A stretch of DNA of 49,216 nt from the NCBI GenBank assembly GCA_902800055.1, contig CADCCW010000024.1, positions 1 to 49,216 of the forward strand, written 5' to 3'. The stretch is from an uncultured bacterium (lineage in GTDB: Bacteria > Verrucomicrobiota > Kiritimatiellia > RFP12 > UBA1067). The notes beneath the pieces are model-generated. The model ran no database searches and was not told the DNA's origin. It saw only the letters and a program-made list of their open reading frames with translations. The position numbers and the translations under genes are program-made. This document shows positions 25,788 through 34,600 of the stretch, in pieces. Every line of letters begins with the position of its first letter. Position 1 is the stretch's first letter.

Positions 25788-28700
25788 CTACCGGAGGTAG
25801 TAGACCGAGCCGATGCCGGTCAGGACCTCCCAGCAGCCGATGTCGATGATCTTGCCCTGAATGCGAGGGGCGCCATCAAGGTCAGTCGTTGAAGTCGCGT
25901 AGGACGAGTAGCGGTCGTTGTCGCCGGCGTTGTAGAGCGCGCCATCGCGCTTCGGGCGGTAGTTGCCGTTCGCGGCATCCCTAAAGGCCGCGTCCGTGAG
26001 GTCCTTCACCGTGGAGTTGGCTCCCGTGAAGGCAGCGTCAGCCGAGAATGCGCAGCTGTAGAACGTCGCCGGGTTCTTGTTGGCCCATTCGGCCAAGGCC
26101 GTGCCGCCGTTGTTGTAGACAACACAGTTCACGACGGAAGCCGATGCGTTGTTCACATAGACGCCTCCAGTGCCACCGCCGACGCCGCTATCCGGAGTGT
26201 TGCCGACTACGGTGCAGTTTACGGCCCTGGCGGAGGCGGCATCCAGATAGATCGCGCCCTTTCCGGCGTGGTTGTCGCGAACGAGGCAGTTCTCAATGAC
26301 GCCGCCCTTCAGGTAAGCACCAGAACCAATCGCCAGCCAGGTACTAGTCTTCGCGGGCGCCTTTTCGATGATGCAGCGCGAAACGACGCCACCCGCGATG
26401 TAGGCGCCTGGGCCAAGCGGTCCGCTTCCTACCAATGGACTCGTCAGCAGGCTGTCAACGGCCACGCCGTTGCGGATGTAGAGGTTTAGCCCCTTGCCGT
26501 CCTGCACCGTGGAGGAGCCTCGGGCAAGAACGCAGTTCGTCACGGTTCCGTTTTCCAGTCGGACGTTGCCGCCGGCGTAGGATATGTCTGCGGCCGTCAC
26601 CGTCCCGTTCGTGACGGTGAGGTTCCTGAGCACCGCGTCCTCGTCAGTGAGGCGGAAGATTCGCGCCCCCGACTTGCCGATCTTGACGGCGGTGCGGTCA
26701 GAGGCAATGCCCTCGACCGTCACCCGAGACCCGATGGCAGGAAGGCCGTTTTCCTCGTATGTCCCGGCGGCGATGTGGATCGCGACCCCGTCCACGTCCG
26801 TGGAGCAAGCCGAAGTCACGTTCGTAAGCGAGGCGAGGGCTCGGGCGACCGTGAGGAACGGCGCGGCGGCGGTGCCGGCGTTCGCGTCGTTGCCTTCTGG
26901 CGACACGTAGATGTCGGGCTCCGACACGCGAATGGGTACGACCATCGTCTCCCAATCGCCATATTCTCCATCCCCATCCTTCGCTCTGATCCTCGTGGGG
27001 AACAAACCGCAGACGTCGAACCGATGGGAAATCTGAGTGTCGGTGGTCACAAGATGCGCAGAGCCGTCGCCAAAGTCCAGCTCGAACGTCACCGTGCCAG
27101 CTGCGCCGGCCGCATGGCAGACAAAGTCAACCGTGGCACCCTTCAGCACCGACGGATAGGACGCCACCGTGGCAACGACGTTGAAGCTGCTCTGGTCGAG
27201 CTCGCTGCATCCAATGTCGATGTGGCTGCCGGAAATGCGCGCATTCCCGGCAATGTCAGTCTGGGAACTGGTGGACGGATAGCGCGAGTCGTCGCCTGCG
27301 TCAACCATCGGCGACCCGAGAAGCGGCGTCCAGAACTCGTCGTCCTCGAAATAGGTCGATCTGGTTGCGAACGGCAACTTGGTCCAGTTGACGCCATTGG
27401 CGTTTTCGACGGTGGAGACGCAGTTGAAGAAGCGTGCGCCGTTATTGTTTCCCCATTCGGCGAGTTCCGTGCCGCCGTTGTCGAAGATGACGCAGTTGAT
27501 GACGGAGGCTGACGCGTTGTTCACATATACGCCGCCAACATTCCCTTCCGGCGTATTGCCGACAATGGTGCAGTTTACGGCCTTGGCGGCGGAACTACTC
27601 AGATAGAGGGCACCCCTTCCACAGCGGTTGTCGCGGATGAGGCAGTTCTCGATGACGCCGCCCGTCAGATACGCGCCGGCGCCAAGCGCCGTGTAGTTGC
27701 CGCTGGCCTTTGGCGATTGCTCGATGATGCAGCGCGAAACGGTGCCGCCGGTAATATAGGCGCTGCCACCGAATGCGCCATTCCCGACCAAGGGGCTCGT
27801 CATGAGACAATCAACGACGAGACCGCCGCCGATGTAGAGGTTGCCGCCCTTGCCGTCCGTAATCGACGAGTTGCCGCCTCCCGTCAAGACGCAGTTCGCC
27901 ACGGTTCCATTTTCCAGGCGGACGTTGCCGCCAGCGTAGGCTATGTTTACAGCCGTCACCGTTCCGTTCTGGACAGTGAGGTTCTTGAGCGCCGCGTCGG
28001 CGTGGGCGATGCGAAAGACCCGCGCGCCGGACTTGCCGATCTTGACGGCAGTGCGGTCTGCCGCGTTGCCGGCGATGACAATCGCGTTCGTGACCACGAG
28101 ACCGTTTTCGGGATAGGATCCGTCCGCGGCATTGATTATCACGTGCTGCGCGCCGCCCGCGATGGCCGCATCCGCCTTCTCGATCGCGTTGGAGATGGTG
28201 GCGAAGGGATGCTCCGCCGAGCCGTCGTCGTCGTCACTACCGGTCGTCGCCACGCAGAAGCCCACGCCGAAGTTCGCCGTCATCTCGAACGGCGCAGTCG
28301 GCGTGAAGGTGGCGGACGCCGAGGTGTCGGTGATGCCCGAAGGCAGCGTTCCAGTCCAATTGATGAACGCCTTGCCGGAATCCGGCGTCGCCGTCACGGT
28401 GATCGGCGTGTCGGCGGCGTACCAGGCGGTGCCGGACGGCGAAACCGAGCCGTCAGCGCCGGCGACGACATTCCCCTTCACCGCCGACGGCTGCCACACC
28501 CACTCGAGCCGGCGAAACGCCGCTGGCGTCGGATGGGCATAGACGAAAGACAGGGTGTTGCCGCTGTCGACGATGCTGTCGTTCGCGTCGTAGAGCCTCC
28601 AGCCCGCGCAGGAATATTCGATGGTCTCCGCGGCGTTCGTCCAGGTAATCGCGCCGCCGCAGGTGACGATGAAGTTGGTGCCGGCGGCAAGGCCGGTGAG

Positions 28701-31370
28701 GTAGCCGTTGGCGGGACTCGGCCTGCCGGCGCCCTCCGGCGTGCTGGAGATCACGAGGCGCGAATTGTCGACGGATTGCGAGAAGCGCTGCTGGTCAATC
28801 GACTGGTTGGCGAGGATTTCCGAGTCCGTCAGCTGGCGGTCGTAGAGGCGAATCGCGTAGATGGAGCCAGGGAATGAGTTTGCACTGGCCTTGGTGTACC
28901 GGTTCCCGATTATGGTCTCCGACCCGGGGCTCGCCCAGCTACTGGCATTGGCCGGCGACAGCGCCGAGCCGTTGGCGATCGCAGTGACGGGCGCACCGGA
29001 TACATAGCGCACCGCGGCAAAATTGACCTCGGTTCCCGATGTGAACGAAAACGACAGCTGTGCGGCCTGGGAACTGGAGGTGTAGGGAAGGATTTTGGAA
29101 GTCTCCCATATCGAGAATGCCATTCCGGCGGCGCCCGTGGACTGCATGATAACCTGGCTGCCGGTGCCTGTGCGCGAACGATAGACGATCTCCAGCGTAC
29201 CGCTTTTCGCGGCAAGGAAGGTCGAAGCCGTGTCGGTGGCGGAGAGTGTGCCGTAGGAGGATGTGCTCCCGGCGAAGGTCATGCAGTTGGCGTCCACGGT
29301 AACGTTGTTGAGGGTGAACTCATATCCGCCGACGATGCTTTTCCAGACCGCCACATTGTCCTCATGGACGCCAGCACCGGCGTTCTCGATGCCGTCCCAG
29401 CAGGCGATGAGGCCATCCTGGACGTATCGCGTAGGCGGTGATTTAATCTCCCACTGCCATTCGAGCTTGCGGTAGGCGGCAGGAGTCGGATGCACGTAGG
29501 TAAAAGCCGATTCTGTCCCGTTCGAGACCACGGCATCGTTCTCGTTGTAGAGCTTCCAGCCAGTGCAAGAATAGACGGATCCGTTCGAGTTCGTTACCTC
29601 CGTATGACCGCACGTGGCAGGGACGGCAGCGCCGGCGGCAAGCCCGTAAACAGGTCCGTAATCCGGCGACGGCGAACTGCTTATCCCTTCCACCGAGGAC
29701 GACACCTGGAGGGTGGATTCGTCGGTTCGGAGAATGAACCGTTTTTGGTCAATCTCGTAGTTGGCGGCGATTTCCTCGTCCGACAGATGGCGATTGTAGA
29801 GACGAATGCAGTAGATGGAGCCAAGAAAGCCAGAGGCATTGGAGGCCCTTTTGCCGATAACGGTCGTCGTTCCGGGAGAGCCCCAGTAGTTACTGCCTGA
29901 CAAGGCCATCTTGCCGCCGTTGACGACTGCGGAAACAGGCACACGAGAGGTATAGAACACCGAGACGCAGTTCGTATTGGCCCCCGACGTGAACGGTAAC
30001 ATCTGCGCGGCCGTCGAACTGGAAGAACGAAGGATGATGTTGTTGCCGCTGAAAATGCCGAACGCCAGTCCGGAACTATCCGTGGACTGCAACAAGACCT
30101 GTGTACCAGCACCGGTGTCCGAGCGATAGACGATTTCCATCGTGCCGTCCTTTGCCGCAACAAAGGACGATGTCGTGTCAGCGGCGGAGAGCGTGCCGTA
30201 GGAGGACGTGCTCCCGGCGAAGGTCATGCGGTCGGCATTGACCGTGACGCCGTTTAAGGTAAACTCGTAGCCGCCGATTGCGTCCTTCCAGACCGTCGCG
30301 GCGGCGTCATGCTGACCAGCCCCGGCGTTCTCGATGCCGTCCCAGCAGGCGATGAGCCCGTCCTGGACGTATGCCGTGACGCCGCCATGCGGCAAAGAGG
30401 TAAGTTCCCACTGCCACTCGAGCCTGCGGTATGCAGCGGGAGTCGGGTGGGTGTAGGTGAAGGCGGTTTCCGTTCCGTTCGAGACCACGACGTCGTTCTC
30501 GTCGTAGAGCTTCCAGCCGGTGCAGGAATACACGGTGCCAATGGAGTTCCTCCAGGTCGGGCTGCAGGAGACGGCGCGGGTGTCGCCGGCCTCGAGGCCG
30601 GTGAGGTCGCCGTATGCCGGCGAAGCCGTACCATACTGCTCGGGGCTGCCGTCGATCGCAAGCGTATTTTCCGGGAAAATCAAATCATCGTAGAAATGCC
30701 CTACGGAACCGGCGGTAAATGTGCCTTCCATGTCCAATGCCGCGTTGTAGCAGATGTCAACCATCGTCGCCACGCCGTTCGGATCCTTGCACGGCACAAA
30801 ATAGTGGATGAGCTTACCCGACCGCCAGACCTTGAAGGAATAAAGCCGGTGCGTGCCCCAGTCGCCCACGTTGTTTGCGGTTCCGTTGTAGTAGGCCGAG
30901 AAGAGCACGACCGGCCCACCGGCCGTGTAATCGTTCACTTTGGTGTGGGTGTAGCCGCCAGACTGCGACGCGCTGACAAAGCTGAACTGATTGCTTGCGG
31001 CGGTCACCGTGTACCTTTGATCTGTCGTGAGGACGACATCGGCGATCTGGGAGACGGTATTGCCATAGTCAAAGCGAAACTTCTTTCCGGCGTTGACGAA
31101 AAGAGTCCAAGTCGAGGAGTTGAAACTAGCACGCGCACACCAGATGGCGCGCTGGGTGGTGTCGAGCGTCGGGAATTCGACCACCGCCTCGATCTTGTCG
31201 GCGTTCGGCGTCGGCGTGTAGTCGGTGATGATCCGCGCGTTGCCGGACGGCTGGATGTACTCGACTTCGGTGTAGCCGGCCGGCAGCGTCCCCGCCGCCC
31301 ATGCGCTTGCCGCGCCCAGCGCGACCGCGGCACACACAACACCACACGCGAGTTTCTTGACCATGTTCAT
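25788..31370 (-). CDS. Giant exported surface protein with LamG, PKD and beta-helix domains (1860 aa)
   Basis: The start is ATG 31370 (MNMVKKLACGVVCAAVALGA), after GGAGGATCCAG; the frame continues upstream but lacks a ribosome site. After the signal peptide come: a LamG-like domain (about 28-235, PAGYTEVEYIQPSG ... FKVWRSGKLIHYFVPCKDP), an xCTGWKLY module (about 275-325), LamG 2 (335-540), module 2 (about 600-645), LamG 3 (645-860), module 3 (about 915-960), an InlB/Flg_new-like repeat domain (965-1040, SGKAFINWTGTLPSG), beta-helix 1 (1040-1390), a PKD domain (1393-1480) and beta-helix 2 (1483-1845). No pectate-lyase catalytic residues and no autotransporter barrel are seen, so it is more likely a glycan-binding adhesin or scaffold. 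It ends GIGSVYYLR. The leader is shared with the next gene. Confidence 0.8.
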   Translation of the reverse strand: MNMVKKLACGVVCAAVALGAASAWAAGTLPAGYTEVEYIQPSGNARIITDYTPTPNADKIEAVVEFPTLDTTQRAIWCARASFNSSTWTLFVNAGKKFRFDYGNTVSQIADVVLTTDQRYTVTAASNQFSFVSASQSGGYTHTKVNDYTAGGPVVLFSAYYNGTANNVGDWGTHRLYSFKVWRSGKLIHYFVPCKDPNGVATMVDICYNAALDMEGTFTAGSVGHFYDDLIFPENTLAIDGSPEQYGTASPAYGDLTGLEAGDTRAVSCSPTWRNSIGTVYSCTGWKLYDENDVVVSNGTETAFTYTHPTPAAYRRLEWQWELTSLPHGGVTAYVQDGLIACWDGIENAGAGQHDAAATVWKDAIGGYEFTLNGVTVNADRMTFAGSTSSYGTLSAADTTSSFVAAKDGTMEIVYRSDTGAGTQVLLQSTDSSGLAFGIFSGNNIILRSSSSTAAQMLPFTSGANTNCVSVFYTSRVPVSAVVNGGKMALSGSNYWGSPGTTTVIGKRASNASGFLGSIYCIRLYNRHLSDEEIAANYEIDQKRFILRTDESTLQVSSSVEGISSSPSPDYGPVYGLAAGAAVPATCGHTEVTNSNGSVYSCTGWKLYNENDAVVSNGTESAFTYVHPTPAAYRKLEWQWEIKSPPTRYVQDGLIACWDGIENAGAGVHEDNVAVWKSIVGGYEFTLNNVTVDANCMTFAGSTSSYGTLSATDTASTFLAAKSGTLEIVYRSRTGTGSQVIMQSTGAAGMAFSIWETSKILPYTSSSQAAQLSFSFTSGTEVNFAAVRYVSGAPVTAIANGSALSPANASSWASPGSETIIGNRYTKASANSFPGSIYAIRLYDRQLTDSEILANQSIDQQRFSQSVDNSRLVISSTPEGAGRPSPANGYLTGLAAGTNFIVTCGGAITWTNAAETIEYSCAGWRLYDANDSIVDSGNTLSFVYAHPTPAAFRRLEWVWQPSAVKGNVVAGADGSVSPSGTAWYAADTPITVTATPDSGKAFINWTGTLPSGITDTSASATFTPTAPFEMTANFGVGFCVATTGSDDDDGSAEHPFATISNAIEKADAAIAGGAQHVIINAADGSYPENGLVVTNAIVIAGNAADRTAVKIGKSGARVFRIAHADAALKNLTVQNGTVTAVNIAYAGGNVRLENGTVANCVLTGGGNSSITDGKGGNLYIGGGLVVDCLMTSPLVGNGAFGGSAYITGGTVSRCIIEQSPKASGNYTALGAGAYLTGGVIENCLIRDNRCGRGALYLSSSAAKAVNCTIVGNTPEGNVGGVYVNNASASVINCVIFDNGGTELAEWGNNNGARFFNCVSTVENANGVNWTKLPFATRSTYFEDDEFWTPLLGSPMVDAGDDSRYPSTSSQTDIAGNARISGSHIDIGCSELDQSSFNVVATVASYPSVLKGATVDFVCHAAGAAGTVTFELDFGDGSAHLVTTDTQISHRFDVCGLFPTRIRAKDGDGEYGDWETMVVPIRVSEPDIYVSPEGNDANAGTAAAPFLTVARALASLTNVTSACSTDVDGVAIHIAAGTYEENGLPAIGSRVTVEGIASDRTAVKIGKSGARIFRLTDEDAVLRNLTVTNGTVTAADISYAGGNVRLENGTVTNCVLARGSSTVQDGKGLNLYIRNGVAVDSLLTSPLVGSGPLGPGAYIAGGVVSRCIIEKAPAKTSTWLAIGSGAYLKGGVIENCLVRDNHAGKGAIYLDAASARAVNCTVVGNTPDSGVGGGTGGVYVNNASASVVNCVVYNNGGTALAEWANKNPATFYSCAFSADAAFTGANSTVKDLTDAAFRDAANGNYRPKRDGALYNAGDNDRYSSYATSTTDLDGAPRIQGKIIDIGCWEVLTGIGSVYYLR

Positions 31371-31449
31371 CTGGATCCTCCAGCTGGTTTTTGGGTATGT
31401 AAACGGCAAGGGAAGTAGACTATAACGCCCACTCCCGGCAGAATCGTTA
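31351..31449 (-). repeat. Leader-promoter-signal cassette, copy 1
   Basis: These 99 bases are identical to 36789-36887. The similarity goes on into the coding side back to 31259, about 191 bases in all. The block covers the first signal peptide codons, the ribosome site, the leader and a TTATAG -10-like box. Confidence 0.9.
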
Positions 31450-31537
31450 TATGGTTTCAGCCGTCACTGGTGAGAATATTACCATATCCCCCCGAATCTG
31501 TCAACCGCCGCGGCCGCGGAGCCTTGGGAAGGTTATG

Positions 31538-31608
31538 ACACACGGATTTGCTCAGGTCTACGACCTTCGCCATCTGTGAGCGACGTAGTCGCGAACAAAT
31601 CCGTGTGT
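31538..31608. repeat. Hairpin with two inner hairpins after the second giant gene
   Basis: Outer arms 31538-31550 and 31596-31608 are perfect 13-bp complements. Inside are two small perfect hairpins, AGGTC-TAC-GACCT (31554-31566) and GCGAC-GTA-GTCGC (31580-31592), giving a three-way junction. It begins four bases after the stop of the 1731-residue gene. It lacks a T tract and looks more like a mobile extragenic element than a plain terminator. Confidence 0.75.
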
Positions 31609-31612
31609 TAAC

Positions 31613-34600
31613 TCAACGCAGGCGGATGAAGAAGCCCTGGTTGGAGTAGACTTCCCAGCAGCCGAGGTCGATCGTCTTGTCGTCGACGCGCAGGTTGCCG
31701 TCCAGGTCGACCGCCGAGCTGTCGGCGGGACGGTAAGCCGTATCGGTCGTGCCGCGGTCGATCAGCTGCGAATGGCGCTTCTGGTGCCAGTCGAACGTCG
31801 AATACTCCTCGCTGCCAAAATAGGTCTTGAGCTGGGCTTCGGTCGACCCCGTGAACGAACTGTACTTGACGAAGTCCGCGTCCGTCAGCATCGTCCACGT
31901 CGCGCAGGACGCGTTCGTGAAGGCCGCGCCGCAGTAGAAGTAGCGATCGTAGTTCGCGTTGCCGAAGTTCGCCACGGCGGTGCTGGTGATAGTGCCCTTC
32001 CCGATATAGTTGCCGTAGGCGACGCAGTTCACCGCCTTCGCGCTGGCGCTGGCGATATGGATGCCGGCGCCCCTGCCATTGTAATTGCGAGTCCAGCCGC
32101 CGGTCACCGTGCAGTTCACCATCGTGACCGGGCCGTTGAGGTAGACGCTGGCGGTGTTCTGCCCGTCGCTGCTGTCGGTCTTGTTGTCCTTGAAGAAGCA
32201 GCTGTCGATGACGCCGCCAGTGGCGTAAAGCCCCATGCCGCAGCTCTCGTGATTGGGGAAGGTGCCCCAGTTGGCGGTGCCGCCTGAGACGAGGCAGCGC
32301 TCGACGCGCCCGCCCGACATCCAGACGTTGCCGCCGTTGCCGTAGCTCTTCTGTCCGCTGGCGCGGCCGTTCTTGATGACGCAGTTGGCGACAAGCCCGC
32401 CAGTCATCCGGATATGTCCGCCTTCGCCGTTGCATGGCGGGGCCGTCATTCTAAGCCCAAGGCCGGAGATGGTGAGGTTGGAGACGACAACGTCAGGATG
32501 GGTGATCGTGAACGCGCGGGAACCGACGACGTCGTCCACGATCTCCGCATCCGCGGGGTTGACGGACTCGCCGCGGATCCTGACGGCGGTCGCGAGGAAG
32601 AAGCCGGTGTCGTTGGAGCGAGACCCCTTCAGCACCACGATGTCCACGTCGTCGACGACCGTCTGGTTTTCCGAGACGTTGTTGGTGAGCGCCCCCACCG
32701 CCGCGCCAAGTGTATTCGCCGCCGTCGCCCGCGTCTTGTAGGGGAAGGCCGGCGTCGCGCAGTTGGAGTCAACAAACATCTGCGCCGGCGCGACGGCGAT
32801 GCGCGTCGGCACCGTGAACCAGTCGGTCCAGGTGTTGCCGCCGTCGGGCGAAGCCTGGACCTTCACGGTGAAGTAGCCGGCCGCCGGATAGCTGTAGGAG
32901 TGATGGGCCTCCTGCGTCTCCTCGGTCACGCCGTTGCCGTAGTCCCAGCGGAAGACGACGTCGATCGACGGTCCGGCCGCGAACCCGTTGAACGTGACCG
33001 TCTCGCTCTCGAGCGCACCGTATTTCGACAGGCTGCCGCCGCAGGTGAACTGCGACTGCGCGTATTCCCAGCAACCAATGTCGATGGACGTGCCGGCAAC
33101 GCGGGGGTTGCCGTCCAAATCGAGCGTCGCGCCGTCGGCGGGACGGTAATCCGGATCGGTCGTGCCGCCTTCGACCAACGGCGAAGAAAGCCGCTGGTGC
33201 CAGTCAAAGCCCGCATACTCTTCGCTGCCGAAGTAGGCGGAGAGTTCGGTATCCTTAGTCCCGGAGAATGTCCTGAACTTGACCAGGTCGTCGTCCTTCA
33301 GCACCGTCCAGGTCGCGCAGGACGTGTTGGTGAAGGCCGCGGCGCAGTAGAAATAGCGGCCGTAGTTCGCCGAGCCGAAGTTTGCCGCGGCGGTATGGTA
33401 GATGTTGGGCTTCGTCACGATGTAGTTGCCGCAGGCGATGCAGTTCACGACCTTCGCGTTGGCGTTGCCAATATAGATGCCCGAGCCCTTGCCTTTGAAA
33501 TTTCGCGTCAAGCCGCCGGTCACCGTGCAGTTCACCAGCGTGGCCGCGCCGTCGAGGTAGACGACCGCGGCGTTGTTCCCGTCGCTGTTGTCGGTCTTGT
33601 TGTCCTTGAAGAAGCAGCTGTCGATGACGCCGCCCGTGGCGTAAAGCCCCATGCCGCAGCTCTCAGACTGGGAAAAGCCGCCCCAGTTGGCCGTGCCGCC
33701 GGTGACGAGGCAGCGCTCGAACCGCCCACCCGACATCCAGACATTGCCGCCATTGCCGTAGCCCTTGCTCGCGCCAGCGCGACCGTTCTTGATGGCGCAG
33801 TTGGAGACGAGTCCCGCCGTCATCTTGAGGTGGCCGCCCTGTCCTCCGTTGGTACGGAGACCGCTGCCGGAGATGGTGAGGTTGGAGACGACCGCGTCCG
33901 GATGCGTGATTGTGAACGCCCTGCTGCCGACGACGCTGTCCACGATCTCCGCGTCCGCGGGGTCGGACGACTCGCCTCGGATCGTGACGGCAGTCGCAAG
34001 GAACATGCCGGTGTCGTTGGAGCGCGACCCGCTCAGGACCACGATTTCCACGCCGCCGATGATCGTCTTGTTCACCGAGACGTTGTTGGTGAGCACCCCC
34101 ACCGCCGCGCCGAGCGTATTCGCCGCCGTCGCCCGCGTCTTGTAGGGGAAGGTCGGCGTCGCGCAGTTGGAGTCCACGTACATCACCTCAGGCGCGACGG
34201 CGACGCGCGTCGGCACCGTGTACCAGTCGCTCCAGGTCGAGCCGCCGTCGGACGAAGCCTGGACCCGCGCGGTGTAGTAGCCGGCCGCCGGATAGCTGTA
34301 GGTATGGTCGGCGTTTGGCGTTTCCACGGTCACGCCGTTGCCGTAGTCCCAGCGGTAGAGGACTGCGCCCGACGCGCCGGCGGCGGTGGCATGGAACGTG
34401 AGGGTGCCGTTCTCGAGCGTACCGTAGCCGTCCAGGTATGCGCCGCAAGTAAGATACGACTGGTCGTACTCCCAGCAGCCGAGGTCGATGGACGGACCGG
34501 AAACGCGGGCGTTGCCGTCCAGGTCGAGCGTCGCGCAGCCGGCGGGACGGTAGTCGGTGTCCGTCGTGCCGGCGTCGATGGCGGACGAGGTGAGGCGTAG

